Translations under genes and position numbers: made by a program | NCBI RefSeq assembly: GCF_023953935.1 | Contig: NZ_JAMLIW010000001.1 | Location: forward strand, 248,001-312,000 | Length of the DNA stretch: 64,000 nucleotides | Direction of reading: 5' to 3' | Origin: Thermomonas sp. | Lineage (GTDB): Bacteria; Pseudomonadota; Gammaproteobacteria; Xanthomonadales; Xanthomonadaceae | The notes under the pieces: generated by a model | What the model was told of the DNA's origin: nothing | Database searches by the model: none | Seen by the model: the letters and a program-made list of their open reading frames with translations, nothing else | Part shown: piece by piece, positions 16,001 to 25,131 of the stretch | Layout: every line of letters starts with the position of its first letter | Position numbering within the stretch: the stretch's first letter is position 1

Positions 16001-18499
16001 GATGCCTGCATTCAGCAGGACATCTCCGGCGGACAGGCCTATATCGCCGCCGTAGCTGTCCAGGCTGAAATTGGAAAGCTGGATGTTGCCGCCGGCGGAA
16101 AACTCCAGCCCCAGCGCGGCGTTCGCTCCGGTGATGGCGAAGTTGTTTCCGAGGATGTCATTGAGCGCGGTGAATGAAGCGCCGCCCAAGGCGGTACCGG
16201 TGACGTTGACCGAAGCGAAATCGACGAAATTCACGTTGCCGAAGAAGCTGGTCCCGCCGGCATAGGTCAGGTTGTCGGCCAGCAGCCAGACATGGGTGCC
16301 ATTGCCCATCGCCGCCGCCAGCACCGCGTCGGTCACCACGACACCTTCGCTGTAGGAGCCGAAACCAAGGGGTGTGGTGACCCAGACTTCGCCGCTGTAG
16401 AGGGACCAGTCCTTCGCGAATACGGTGATCGGTGAGCCGCCAACGCCCAGATAGACGGAGGCTTCGCTGAAGAGCGTTCCCCAGATGTCCGGCGTGGCGG
16501 CACGGGTATCAAAGAACCCGCCATAGTTGACGATGGCACCGCTAATGGAAATATCGCCACCATTGCCGCCGGCCGCGCCGCCCAAGGCGAGGAAGGTGCC
16601 ATTGACATTGATAATCGTCGCGCCGAGCTGGATCGTGCCGCCGTTGCCGGTGCCGGAGCCGACGCCGCCGCTGACATCGAAGCGGGTGTCGTCGAACTGC
16701 ATGAATTCGGACTGGAAATCGACAAAGCCGCCCGCGCCGTAGCCGCTGGCATTGACGAACCACGGCACCGGCGAGCCCGGCGCCACAATGACCGAGATCG
16801 ACCCGCCGCTGGCCATGGCATTGACCGTGCCGCCAGTGCCGCCCATCCCGCGCACATTGATGGCCCAGTAGTACTCGGGATCGGACGGCACCACGGCCAA
16901 GCCATTGGAAATCAGGCTGATGCTGTTGGCGCTGAGGTTGACCGTACCGCCGTTGTTGTAGCCATAGGCCGACAGCACGCCCTGTGACATCAGGGTACCC
17001 GGACCGCCCAGCCAGGCGCGCTGGCCGCGGTAGATGTCGATGTTCATCGATTCAATATCGATGGTGCCGCCGGTTCCGGTCGCGCTTCCGCTTTCGGCCA
17101 GGATCCAGTTGTGGATCTGGGAGGTGCCGAAGGGGTTGTTGATGTCGACCAGCCCCCCGTTGCCCCCGAACGCGGCGGCCTGGATGATGCCGGCGTGATA
17201 CAGCCCGCCACCGTAGGTATCGCCGGTGAGGTTGATGGTGATCTGGCCACCGTTGCCGCCGGCGCCCTGGGCGGTGGCGTCGATCCAGCCCATGTTATCG
17301 ACGCCCGAACAATTCCCCGGCGGGCCGGGCGTGAAGCAGACGTGGGTGAACAACTGGTAGGCGTCGATTTCCACCGTGCCCGCATTCTGGCCCGCGCCGG
17401 TGGCGTTGGCCCTGACCACGCCGGCTTGCCCGGAAATCCCGCCAAGATCGACGTTCCCCATCCCGGCATCGAGGATGATCGAGCCGGGGCCCAATGCCGT
17501 GGTCGGCGTGGACACCGTACCGCCGATCCAGATCCGCCCGCCGTTGGTGGCCTCGGTGAACAGCGCGGTGCCGATCGGCTGCGGCAGGCCGTCGTCGGTG
17601 GTGGTACGCATTTCGACATGGCCACCGGCGGCGGTGATGGTGCCGCTGTTTTCGATGCCGCCCAGGCAGGAGGAGGTCGGTATCCCCACCGCGCAGCCCG
17701 ACGCCGCCCCGTTTCCGGTCAGGGTGACGGTGGTCAGGCCATCGTTGTAGAAATCCAGGTTGGCCCCGACCGCGGCGCCGAACACCACGCTGCCCTCGGG
17801 GGCCGTGAGGGTGGCTCCGGGCTGGTTCTCGATCCGCGCTGCCAGCAGGGCGATGGTGCCGCCGGCATCGGCGGTGATGGCCCCCTGGTTGACGACCGGC
17901 GCGCCCGGGAACCCGGCGACGGCGTTGAAGATGTAGTGACCAGAACCCACGCCCGCGTTGAAATTCGCGTCAGTGATATCCATCGTCGAGGCCACCAGCC
18001 CGCCGACGTTGACGGACGAACCGGCCCCGAACAGGATGCCCGCGCGATTGACCAGAAACACTGACCCGGTGGCATTGATCGTTCCCTGGATGAACGATGG
18101 ATTGCCGCCCGTCACCCGGTTGAGGGTGACGCTGGAGGTGCTGGGTTGATCAAAATACACCGCGAACCCGCTGGCGACGTTGAACGTGTTCCATTCGATG
18201 ATCGCGCTGTTCGTGGTCTGGGTGATGATCAGTGTGTCCATCCCCGTCGGGCCCGGATTCATGACGCCACTGAGATCGAGGTTGGAGGTGGCGGCACCGG
18301 ATGTCACCGTGCCGATTTCAGGCAAGCAAAGCGGACAGGCCGGGACAGGCTGAGGCGTCGGCGGCGTGACGACGCCCCCCCACGCCGCCGGCGCCAGCAG
18401 CGCCAAGGCCAGCGCCAGCGCCAGACGCCCGCGGCGCGGCCGGCGTTGGGTCTGCTTGCGATGCTTGTCGTTGTTGCGATTGCTGATGTTCGCGCTCAT
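13022..18499 (-). CDS. Two-partner secretion exoprotein (TpsA), filamentous-haemagglutinin-like
   Basis: 1825-residue secreted protein. After a basic N-terminus and signal peptide (about 1-42) comes a TPS domain to about residue 210, with IIEWNTFNVASG, SSVTLNRVTGGNPSFIQG, FLVNRAGILFG and VNVGGLVAST, the features read by a TpsB partner. The body is a predicted beta-helix. From about residue 890 to 1280 there are at least 14 tandem repeats of about 26 residues with pattern GIxIxxxxLxSxGGxIxLxA. An MBG-like beta domain (REYGDSDPVFTYTVSGL) follows near residue 1610. The C-terminus has a Cys pair, C1813 and C1822, separated by 8 residues. It starts 11 nt after the tpsB stop, with GAGGGG as ribosome site. 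Cargo function (adhesin, matrix or other) is not known; no toxin tip was recognised. Confidence 0.9.
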   Translation of the reverse strand: MSANISNRNNDKHRKQTQRRPRRGRLALALALALLAPAAWGGVVTPPTPQPVPACPLCLPEIGTVTSGAATSNLDLSGVMNPGPTGMDTLIITQTTNSAIIEWNTFNVASGFAVYFDQPSTSSVTLNRVTGGNPSFIQGTINATGSVFLVNRAGILFGAGSSVNVGGLVASTMDITDANFNAGVGSGHYIFNAVAGFPGAPVVNQGAITADAGGTIALLAARIENQPGATLTAPEGSVVFGAAVGANLDFYNDGLTTVTLTGNGAASGCAVGIPTSSCLGGIENSGTITAAGGHVEMRTTTDDGLPQPIGTALFTEATNGGRIWIGGTVSTPTTALGPGSIILDAGMGNVDLGGISGQAGVVRANATGAGQNAGTVEIDAYQLFTHVCFTPGPPGNCSGVDNMGWIDATAQGAGGNGGQITINLTGDTYGGGLYHAGIIQAAAFGGNGGLVDINNPFGTSQIHNWILAESGSATGTGGTIDIESMNIDIYRGQRAWLGGPGTLMSQGVLSAYGYNNGGTVNLSANSISLISNGLAVVPSDPEYYWAINVRGMGGTGGTVNAMASGGSISVIVAPGSPVPWFVNASGYGAGGFVDFQSEFMQFDDTRFDVSGGVGSGTGNGGTIQLGATIINVNGTFLALGGAAGGNGGDISISGAIVNYGGFFDTRAATPDIWGTLFSEASVYLGVGGSPITVFAKDWSLYSGEVWVTTPLGFGSYSEGVVVTDAVLAAAMGNGTHVWLLADNLTYAGGTSFFGNVNFVDFASVNVTGTALGGASFTALNDILGNNFAITGANAALGLEFSAGGNIQLSNFSLDSYGGDIGLSAGDVLLNAGIIAAAGGEFYAGASGNGITINGASSVTASTITLFAPGTVGGIQIAGSTLTAAGGLELDANSSIAGITISGGSTLHSDSGDIFLNADDSSSGGIQVLGGSMIDADGGGITLQAERSYIGITIDNSTLSGGSSIGLYAEASGGVEILGSTISAVGDYLRIEADNSTNGVLLDSSTLSNPAGGIVVNANDSGTGIHITNTTSLTSYGDITLSADHGATGGIRVDNGSLIRSSNGDIVLQSMNSDTGIDIDDASIYATGGDISLLTDGSEGTGGEGIQITGNSYIDSDGGNVYMLARYTADGIFVDDSHVRAGGGDITLLADYGNGISILAGALVDAEGGAILIDADRSNIGIVVDAAQVITSNAAITMTANLASAGGIQIGNGALVDSNGGAVTLDADDSSDGLLVSGSTVSSDAGAMYLSALGTGGGISLVNGDLASTSGNIELAGYSASGAGVNLDAASSITAGSGTVVIRAGNDGSSDAIVLAGQIASNTAVNLRPLDATDTIYLGGGNGFVLDNAELANIASPWLVLGSAQHQGAIQVLSAITYGGNLTLQNQGGGNGILLDAMIDVSGHTLGLLTAGDISQGATGAIHAESLLAVAGGSVFLNAAANDITGNTLAGSAGGSFLYLDANDLSIGNVAGQGFNNGAFVNVNGAGVNADTILIQNLTGNLSLNANVSGDDIDLVTAGVFLNPGGATITASNAWRVWASTWVGENRGGLLGSGPLPNLYNCTYGGPCGVTVGSGNHFIYTQQPVLSISVDDVSREYGDSDPVFTYTVSGLIFADDNPLYVLSALLSSGTSAGSNVGTYAINGSFSSPAGYGFSFTPGTLTITPATLVFTADPLTWYMGMPFPAFTGTVTGFKNGDTLTSVFGPGGILWGTPAGPLSGPGYYGIFGGGSGAMNYVFVQAQSNVSALHILPLAQPSDTPTQFISEPEETFVYETNFETVAMCPLTISGNENELAGGDPLGNEWSKVRKRLNLVNCFSNDRRNGCGSF
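14640..15830 (-). repeat. Coding region of ~26-residue beta-helix repeats in TpsA
   Basis: Roughly 78-bp units within tpsA encode repeats such as GIHITNTTSLTSYGDITLSA, GIFVDDSHVRAGGGDITLLA and GIVVDAAQVITSNAAITMTA. Unit length varies from 23 to 29 residues, always starting at a Gly-Ile/Leu/Val turn and ending at an Ala-Asp/Ser turn. Copies have diverged in DNA but keep the pattern, as expected for right-handed beta-helix rungs. Boundaries are approximate. Confidence 0.7.
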
Positions 18500-18510
18500 G
18501 TCATTTCCCC

Positions 18511-20181
18511 TCAGAACGCCTTCTGGATCGACCAGTAAATGCGTGGATTGCGGTCGCCGCCGTCGGTGACGCCCGGCCCAGTCGCCCGCCAGGCCACGCT
18601 AAGGTTCATGCCCACGCTGCCGGGCTTGCTCCAGCTGAAACCCAGGCCGTAGCCGCGCAGGCTGCGCCCCAGATCCGGGTCGAAGACCCGGCGGCGGTGG
18701 TACATGTCCCCGCGCGCGGCATCGTAGAACGCATACAGCGTGGTCTCCGGCCGCGGCGAGAAGCGCAGTTCCAGCGCCCCCAACCAGCCGTCATCGACCA
18801 GCACCTCGCCGGTGGCGTAGGCACGCACCGCCTTGGGCCCGCCCAGCGACAGCTTTTCGTAGGGGTCGAGGTTGCGGCTGGCGTGCTGGTAGCCGACGCT
18901 GGCCATCAGGCTCCAGCGCGGTGCCAGATACTGCAGCCGCGCCGCTTGCAGGGTGAATTTGGTGAAACTGCCCTCGGTGGAATAGCCGAACGGCGGCCGG
19001 TCGAGCACCCTGGCCATCGGGTCGAGCAGGTGCAGGCTGCCGCGATAAACCTGGACATTGGCGCTGTTGTAGCCGCCCCCGCCCCAGCGGTCGCGGTGTT
19101 CCAGCGCCAGGCCGAGACTGACGCCGTTGACCCGCTTGCGGGTTTCCAGGCCGACCGTTTCATAGCGGTCGGTCAGCGACTTGCGCTCCAGTGCGCCGCG
19201 CAGCAGCAGGTTGGTGCTGCGTTGGCGGATCAGCGGGTAGTTGAACGACAGGTCGGCGACATCGCCCACGCCGGTGGGCTTGAGCGGCGCGAACGGCCCG
19301 CCCAGTTCGTACTGCACCCGCGCCAGCCCGCCGCCAATGCGCAGTCCCGAATAGCCGACCGGGGTTTCGTAGGAAATCCGCCCGAACGCGGTATGCATGC
19401 CTTGGGCAGCCATGATCCTCAGGTCGAGATTGTCGCCGCGTTCGAACGGGCTGGACCAGCGCAGGCTGCCGGTCAGCCGCAGCCGCCCGGAATCGCGAGT
19501 GCCGTTGTTGTCCAGCCCCAGCATGAACTGGAAGCGGTCGCGGGCCTCCACGTGCACGCGCAGGTCGTTGGCCTGCGAGGACGCGCCCACGGTGACGCTG
19601 GACTGCGGCTTGATGCCCGGCAGGTCGGACAGCAGCAGCATCGCCCGCTCGTATTCATTCGTGCTCAGCGGCTCGCCCGGTTTGAGCACGGACAGCATCC
19701 CGGCCACGCGCTCGAGGTGGATCGGGGCGCCTTCGGCGATCTCGATCGACACCTCGCCCAGCTTGCCTTCCAGCACGCTCAATTTGATCCGCCCGTCCAC
19801 CACTTCCTGCACCGGCACGAACACCCGCGCCAGCCCGTAGCCGTGCCGCGCGTACACCGCCGCCGCTTTCACCGTGAGCTGCTGCAAGTCGGCGAAGGTG
19901 ACCGACTTGCCGATCATCTCCGCAACCGACGCCTGCAATTCGGATTCCGGCACCAGGGTGGCGCCGACGAATTCGACGCCCTGCAGCACGAAGCTGGCCT
20001 GCGCCTGCTGGGCCATCTGCGGCTCGGGCAACGATTGGGCCTGCTGCGGCACGCTCTGCGGGCTGGCATCAGCGGCCAGCGCCGGCGCGGTGGGCAGCCC
20101 CAGCGCCAGCGCCGCCGCCAGCAGCGCCGGACGCAGGCGGACCGGGCGGCGCGGCGGGCAGTCGTTGTGGTGTTCCATCAT
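18511..20181 (-). CDS. TpsB outer-membrane transporter (ShlB/FhaC/HecB family)
   Basis: 556-residue Omp85-superfamily pore that exports the TpsA partner across the outer membrane. A signal peptide (LLAAALALGLPTAPALAA) is followed by a POTRA region beginning FVLQGVEFVGATLVPESEL, with ARHGYGLARVFVPVQEVVDG. A ShlB-type beta-barrel follows, including GGPKAVRAYATGEVLVDDGW, the conserved inward-loop motif region, and the protein ends in Phe (SIQKAF) as outer-membrane barrels do. The start at 20181 (MMEHHND) has GAGG upstream; ATG 20178 is equally possible. It is 29 nt after the CHAT gene stop and 11 nt before tpsA, so the three form an operon. Confidence 0.93.
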   Translation of the reverse strand: MMEHHNDCPPRRPVRLRPALLAAALALGLPTAPALAADASPQSVPQQAQSLPEPQMAQQAQASFVLQGVEFVGATLVPESELQASVAEMIGKSVTFADLQQLTVKAAAVYARHGYGLARVFVPVQEVVDGRIKLSVLEGKLGEVSIEIAEGAPIHLERVAGMLSVLKPGEPLSTNEYERAMLLLSDLPGIKPQSSVTVGASSQANDLRVHVEARDRFQFMLGLDNNGTRDSGRLRLTGSLRWSSPFERGDNLDLRIMAAQGMHTAFGRISYETPVGYSGLRIGGGLARVQYELGGPFAPLKPTGVGDVADLSFNYPLIRQRSTNLLLRGALERKSLTDRYETVGLETRKRVNGVSLGLALEHRDRWGGGGYNSANVQVYRGSLHLLDPMARVLDRPPFGYSTEGSFTKFTLQAARLQYLAPRWSLMASVGYQHASRNLDPYEKLSLGGPKAVRAYATGEVLVDDGWLGALELRFSPRPETTLYAFYDAARGDMYHRRRVFDPDLGRSLRGYGLGFSWSKPGSVGMNLSVAWRATGPGVTDGGDRNPRIYWSIQKAF

Positions 20182-20210
20182 CACATCCTCGTCTCGTCCG
20201 ATTCCGCTGC

Positions 20211-22457
20211 TCACTGCATCACCCGCAGCCGCCAGTTGCCGATCAGGTTGAACGGCGCCCAGTAGTACGGATGCGCGGTGGCCGGATTGGCCAGCACCGC
20301 GCGCTGGGCGTCGCGCATTGCGTCCTGGGCGTTGGCGCCGTGGGCCAGGTCGCCGTAGAAGGTGGTCATCAGTTTTTCGGTCGCCGCATCCGACACCGGC
20401 CACAGCGAGGCCAGCAGACTGGAGGTACCCGCCGACAGGAAGGCACGGGTGAAGCCCAGAACTTCGTCACCGTTCTCCACCCGGCCCAACCCGGACTCGC
20501 AGGCCGACAGGGTGAGCAGCGCCACCCCGTCCAGCTTCAGTGCCATCACGTCCTTGGCTTCCAGGTAGACCGGCTGGCCGTCGCCATCGGTGAACAGGAC
20601 TTTCGAGTGCAGCGGATCCAGGGTATCCACCAGCGCGTGCGAGGCCACGTGCACCAGCTGCGACTGCGGGGCGTACTCGTCGAAATTGGCGCGGGTGGCC
20701 TGCTCACCGAAGAACAGCCGAGCGCCGGGGAAGTCCGCGGCCAGCGCGCGCACCTCGCGTTCGGCGCCGGGCAGCGGCGCGGCGACGCTGGCAGCGACGG
20801 TCGGGTTGCCGAACCCGAGCAGATGCGACTGCGCCTGCGGTGCGTGCGCAGCCAGCCGTGCGGCGATGCTGACCGAAGGCGCCAGCGCCACCGGATTGCG
20901 TTCAATCAGGTACTTGCCGTCCAGCCGCAGGGCCTGGAACGGCAGGTAGTGCAGCGGCCCGTGCGGAACGATCAGCAGCCGTTTTCCGGCGGGAATCTGC
21001 AAGGGCGCCAGCAGCAGGCGACCGATCTGGTCGGACGCCGTCACGATGCCCGCGTTGCGGCCGATCAGCGCCGTCCGGTAGGCCTCCACCAACTTGACCA
21101 GATCGGCGCGCGGCAGCGCGGTCGGGAAGTGCGCCTCGCGCACGCCCTCGCGGGTCAGCACCCAGGCCACCAGATGGTCCGGCAGGGTGTGGAAAGCGAC
21201 CACCACCTCATCGGGCGCCAACCCGGCGCGCAGGGTCTGCACGTCGAGCGCGGTGGTCTCGTTCGAATTCAGGTCGGCGCGGCCCGCAATCGAATCCAGC
21301 AGCGCACGCGCGCGGCTGCGTTCGCTGATGTCGAAGGCGCGCTCGACCTGACCCAGCTTGTCGTGCAGGGCAATGGCGCGTTCGAACACGCTCTGCGCAT
21401 CCGAGAACAGCCCCATCTTGAAATCATCGCTGCGGAACTGCGCGCGCGCGCGTTCGAATTCGTCCAGCGCCTGATCCAGCGACGCGGCGGCCGCCGCATC
21501 GTCGCCCAGGGCCGCCTGACTGCGCGACATGCCGTCCAGCGCCCAGGCGCGATAGAACACGCCGTCGCCGGCCGCGGCATCGACCGGCGTGTCGGCCAAC
21601 TGGCGGAACACGGCCAGCGCCTGCGCCGGCTGGTTTTCGGCAAGCAGGAGCTTGCCGCGGGTGCGGGCCAGCTGCGCGCGCTGGGCACGGTCGGCCGGCT
21701 CGGGCATCGCGTCGAGCGTGCTGCGCGCGCGCGCCAGATCACCCGACTGGATCAACGCGTTGGCCAGGGAGGCCTGCACCAGCGGCTGGAAGCGCGGCGA
21801 ACTTCCTTTCTCCGCCTGATCATAATAGGCAATCGCCTCGGCATAGCGGCCCTGGCGGGCGCGCACGTCGCCGAGGATCTTGTTGGCCGGCCCCAGCACC
21901 TGGGTGGGATCCAGGCCCGGATACTTCAGCGCCAGCGTGGCGAATTGTTCGGCACGCTCCAACTGGCCGGCATAGCTGAAGGCGATCGACAGATCGCGGT
22001 AGGCCTTGCCGAGCAAATCCGGATTGCCGGTCTCCAGCGCCACGTGCAGGGCCATGCTCGCCGCCCGCGCGCTTTCACGCAGTTCGCCCAGGTCGGCCAG
22101 CTCCACGGCCTGGCTGCAGTAGGCATAGCCGTCGAGCTTGACCCGTTCCCGCGCGTACAGGGCGGCGCCTTCGGCCGCCAGCGAGAGCGCGGTGTCGGCA
22201 TCCTGCAGCCGGGCCAGGGCTGCCAAGGCTTCACGGGAACCGCCGTCGGCCGGCGCTGCCGGCGCAGCGCGCCTTGCCTGCGGCACGGGCGCGGCTGCGG
22301 GCGCTGCCAGCGGAGCCGATGACGCCAGCCCGCTCGTCGCCAGCAGCGCCGCATCCGGCGCGCAATTGGCGGCGGCCGAACCACAGACCAACAGGCCACT
22401 GAAGGCGAGTGTGACGAGTGCTGTCATCCTTCGGTGCGAAACGGTGGCTGGTCGCAT
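20211..22457 (-). CDS. Exported CHAT-domain (caspase-like) protein with TPR-like repeats
   Basis: 748 residues. A signal peptide (ALVTLAFSGLLVCGSAAA) predicts export. Then come an Ala/Pro linker, a helical TPR-like region from about 80 to 400 (AYRDLSIAFSYAGQLERAEQ, QGRYAEAIAYYDQAE), and a C-terminal CHAT domain. The CHAT catalytic pair reads as His607 in LVHVASHALVD and Cys653 in LTLSACESGLG, both intact, with the typical LWPVSDAATEKLM and FNLIGNW afterwards. CHAT proteins are clan CD proteases; partners or substrates are often encoded nearby. This one opens the CHAT-tpsB-tpsA operon, so TpsA or TpsB processing is the obvious guess. ATG 22457 has GGAG upstream; ATG 22427 is an alternative. 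Confidence 0.88.
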   Translation of the reverse strand: MRPATVSHRRMTALVTLAFSGLLVCGSAAANCAPDAALLATSGLASSAPLAAPAAAPVPQARRAAPAAPADGGSREALAALARLQDADTALSLAAEGAALYARERVKLDGYAYCSQAVELADLGELRESARAASMALHVALETGNPDLLGKAYRDLSIAFSYAGQLERAEQFATLALKYPGLDPTQVLGPANKILGDVRARQGRYAEAIAYYDQAEKGSSPRFQPLVQASLANALIQSGDLARARSTLDAMPEPADRAQRAQLARTRGKLLLAENQPAQALAVFRQLADTPVDAAAGDGVFYRAWALDGMSRSQAALGDDAAAAASLDQALDEFERARAQFRSDDFKMGLFSDAQSVFERAIALHDKLGQVERAFDISERSRARALLDSIAGRADLNSNETTALDVQTLRAGLAPDEVVVAFHTLPDHLVAWVLTREGVREAHFPTALPRADLVKLVEAYRTALIGRNAGIVTASDQIGRLLLAPLQIPAGKRLLIVPHGPLHYLPFQALRLDGKYLIERNPVALAPSVSIAARLAAHAPQAQSHLLGFGNPTVAASVAAPLPGAEREVRALAADFPGARLFFGEQATRANFDEYAPQSQLVHVASHALVDTLDPLHSKVLFTDGDGQPVYLEAKDVMALKLDGVALLTLSACESGLGRVENGDEVLGFTRAFLSAGTSSLLASLWPVSDAATEKLMTTFYGDLAHGANAQDAMRDAQRAVLANPATAHPYYWAPFNLIGNWRLRVMQ

Positions 22458-22756
22458 GAACAAGGACTCCACGATCAACGCGCACGCAGGGGATGCGCGA
22501 ATGAGATGCAGTCCGGAAAGTCGTCGAAAAAAGAGTTGCCAGCCACCTTCCGCAAGCCAACCGACTCCATTCCCCTGAAATCCGCCTGTCCGAACCCCCG
22601 CCATGAGCCTACCGCAACGGCAGGTTTTTGGCAGCGCCCTTGTTCAGCAACGGCAGCCGCGTCCGCAAGCGGTCAGCCTGCCCCGGTTCGGGCATCGCGC
22701 CGGCGGATGCACCGGGCGGCCGTGGCGTGCGTCAGCCCGGCCACGATCGCCCGGAT

Positions 22757-24052
22757 TCAGGCCAGCCCCTGCCAGCGCTCGCGCAGCGCCTCCAGCCGCA
22801 GGTCGGCGGCGGCCCCGGGTGAGCGGCGTGCCGCCAGCGAGCCTTCCGGGCTGCGCCCCCGCCCGGCGCTGTCGGCAGACGCCGCCGCAGTCCTGTAGGC
22901 ATCACGAAACGGAATACCGGCCAGCGCCGCTTCGACCGCCACGTCGGTGGCGTACATGCCCGAATCGATCGCGCCGCGCAGACGTTCTTCACGCCATTCG
23001 AGACTGGCCAGCAGCGCCGGCAGCAGTTCGAGTGCAGCCAGACCGCGTCCAAAGCCGTGGAAGATGGCCCCCTTGGTCGCCTGTAGGTCGCGGTGGTAGC
23101 CGGACGGCAGCGACAGCAGTTGTTCGATCTCGGTGCGCGCCGCCGCCACGCTGGCATGGCTGGCGCGCATCAGTTCGATCACGTCGGGATTGCGCTTGTT
23201 GGGCATGATCGAGGAGCCGGTGGTGTACTGCGCCGGCAACGCGATGCAGCCGAACTCGGCGCTGGCGAACAGCGACAGGTCCCAGGCCAGGCGGCGCAGG
23301 TCGAGGGTGGCGCTGCCCAGCGCCTCCAGCGCCGCCAACTCGAACTTGCCGCGCGACAGCTGCGCGTAGATCGGGCTGACCTGCATCCGCGCAAAGCCCA
23401 GCGCCGCGGTGGTGTGCTCGCGATCGAGCGGGATGTTCACGCCGTAGCCGGCCGCCGTGCCCAGCGGGTTGCAATCGATCAGGGCCAGGGTGTCACCAGC
23501 GCGGATGGCATCATCGATGAACGCCTCCGCCCAGCCCGCCCACCACATCCCGGCGCTGGACACCACGGCGCGCTGCAGATGGGTGTAGCCGGGCATCGGC
23601 AGCGCGCGCTCGGCTTCGGCGCGCGCCAGCGCGACCTTGGCGATCTCGCGTGCCAGCGCCTGCAAATGCGCCAGCTTTTCCTTCAACCACAAGCGCGTGG
23701 CGACCAGCACCTGGTCATTGCGACTGCGGCCGGTATGGATCTTCTTGCCGACATCCCCCAGCCGCTCGGTCAGCCGCGCCTCGATCGCGGAATGGCCGTC
23801 CTCGAAGCGCGCATCGAGCACGAACGCGCCGCTGCGGAAATCCTCGGCCAGCTGCGTCAGTTCCTGCTCCAGCCCCGCCAGCTCGTCCGAAGTCAGGAGG
23901 CCGATGCGCTGCAATCCCTGTGCGTGGGCGCTGCTGGCGAAGATGTCGTGCAGGAAGAATTCACGATCCAGCAGCACGTCGTCACCGGCGAGGAACGCCT
24001 GGATCCGCGCATCGACCTCGACGCCGGGTTTTTGCCATAGCAAATCAGTCAT
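22757..24052 (-). CDS. argH: Argininosuccinate lyase
   Basis: Final step of arginine synthesis: argininosuccinate to arginine plus fumarate, cytosolic. 431 residues of the fumarase/aspartase superfamily, with [19 protein letters not shown] near residue 105, PGYTHLQRA, and the signature [19 protein letters not shown] carrying the catalytic serine loop. Length fits the xanthomonad type (slightly shorter than E. coli). It is the last gene of the arg cluster, 128 nt after argC, with a repeat element in the gap. Confidence 0.96.
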   Translation of the reverse strand: MTDLLWQKPGVEVDARIQAFLAGDDVLLDREFFLHDIFASSAHAQGLQRIGLLTSDELAGLEQELTQLAEDFRSGAFVLDARFEDGHSAIEARLTERLGDVGKKIHTGRSRNDQVLVATRLWLKEKLAHLQALAREIAKVALARAEAERALPMPGYTHLQRAVVSSAGMWWAGWAEAFIDDAIRAGDTLALIDCNPLGTAAGYGVNIPLDREHTTAALGFARMQVSPIYAQLSRGKFELAALEALGSATLDLRRLAWDLSLFASAEFGCIALPAQYTTGSSIMPNKRNPDVIELMRASHASVAAARTEIEQLLSLPSGYHRDLQATKGAIFHGFGRGLAALELLPALLASLEWREERLRGAIDSGMYATDVAVEAALAGIPFRDAYRTAAASADSAGRGRSPEGSLAARRSPGAAADLRLEALRERWQGLA

Positions 24053-24119
24053 CTATGTCTCCCTGCTTTTCCTTCTCCGGCCGGGGGAAGGTGGCCCGAA
24101 GGGCCGGATGCGGGATTGG

Positions 24120-24175
24120 AGCATCGAACGGCCCCGTACCCTCACCCCAACCCCCCTCCCGGCGGGAGAGGGGCG
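24120..24175. repeat. Intergenic repeat element (CCTCACCCCAACCCC type), copy 1
   Basis: The segment CCCTCACCCCAACCCCCCTC followed by CCGGCGGGAGAGGGG lies in the argC-argH gap. A near-identical copy occurs at 32729-32762 between cysS and sufE. The 3' part forms a CTCCC/GGGAG hairpin. This motif is a common scattered intergenic element in proteobacteria; no mobility gene is nearby. Confidence 0.65.
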
Positions 24176-24180
24176 CAACG

Positions 24181-25131
24181 CTACCGTGGGACACCTTCGA
24201 GCTCATCCAGCCCGAACGCCCGATTGAGATTTTGCAACGCCTGCGTCGCCGCGCCTTTCAGCAGATTGTCCTCGGTTGCCACCACCACCAGCCGGCGGCC
24301 GTCGTCGGACAGCGTGAAACCGCCGACTTCGACGTGGTGCCGCCCGGCGATGCGGCTCACCCACGGGGCCTGGTCCTGCACCCGCACCAGCGGCTCGCCC
24401 GCGTAGCGCTCGTGGTAGCGCGCCAGCACCGCCGCCCGCGTGAACGGCCCGGACAGATGCAGGTTGGCGGTGATCGTGATGCCGCGGAAATGCGGCGCCA
24501 CGTGCGGCATGAATTCAACCGCATGCCCCAACTGCGCCGAGACTTCGCGCTCGTGGACATGGCCGATCAAGGCATACGGCATCAGGTTGTCGCGCAGCAG
24601 ATCGGGATTGTTGCGGTCCGATGGCGTGGTGCCGGCACCGGAATGCCCGGACACGCCGAAGCATTGCAACGGCGCCGCGCTCAATGCATCCAGCATCGGG
24701 GCAATGGCCAACTGCATCGCGGTGGCATAGCAGCCGGGGTTGCTGATGCGTCGCTGCCCGTTGTAGTGCCCCCGGGTGCGCTCGGGCAGACCGTAGTACC
24801 AGCCCGCATCGAATCGGTGGTCGGCGGACAGATCGACGAACACCGGATCCTGGCCCGCCGCGTCGAAGGCGGCGACGATCGCGGCGGACTTGCCGTTGGG
24901 CAAGGCCAGGATCACCGCATCGGCGCCCAGTTCCGGCAACTGCCCATGCGCCGGATTGGAATACCGCAGCGCACCGTCGAAGCCGTCGTTGTGGTCGGCC
25001 ACGCGCTGGCCGTCCAGCTCGCGCGAGGTGACAAACGCCAGCACGAAGCGCGGATGCGCGGCGAGCAGGCGGATCAATTCGGCGCCGGTATGGCCGCGCG
25101 CGCCGATCAGGCCGATCTTGATCGCATTCAC
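24181..25131 (-). CDS. argC: N-acetyl-gamma-glutamyl-phosphate reductase
   Basis: NADPH-dependent reduction of N-acetylglutamyl phosphate to the semialdehyde. 316 residues with the Rossmann motif [22 protein letters not shown], the catalytic cysteine in [15 protein letters not shown], and [12 protein letters not shown] with [13 protein letters not shown] later. The start is GTG at 25131: GGAGG precedes it, the product begins (M)NAIKIGLIG, and the GTGA overlaps the stop of the preceding argB/A gene. Such overlap suggests translational coupling. Confidence 0.95.
   Translation of the reverse strand: MNAIKIGLIGARGHTGAELIRLLAAHPRFVLAFVTSRELDGQRVADHNDGFDGALRYSNPAHGQLPELGADAVILALPNGKSAAIVAAFDAAGQDPVFVDLSADHRFDAGWYYGLPERTRGHYNGQRRISNPGCYATAMQLAIAPMLDALSAAPLQCFGVSGHSGAGTTPSDRNNPDLLRDNLMPYALIGHVHEREVSAQLGHAVEFMPHVAPHFRGITITANLHLSGPFTRAAVLARYHERYAGEPLVRVQDQAPWVSRIAGRHHVEVGGFTLSDDGRRLVVVATEDNLLKGAATQALQNLNRAFGLDELEGVPR

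Noticed and set aside
14291-16177. Long plus-strand open frame of 628 codons opposite tpsA
   Set aside because: Low-complexity Gly/Asp/Ala/Val translation antisense to a well-supported protein; a GC-rich shadow frame.
13022-18499. Contact-dependent inhibition (CdiA) toxin
   Set aside because: No pretoxin VENN-type motif, toxin tip or small immunity gene after tpsA.
20211-22457. CHAT protein as part of an antiphage or CRISPR type III-E-like defence system
   Set aside because: It carries a signal peptide and sits in a secretion operon; no effector, reverse transcriptase or cas gene is near.
10330-22757. Integrative island anchored at tRNA-Pro
   Set aside because: No integrase or transposase, and I found no second copy of the tRNA 3' end to serve as an attachment site.
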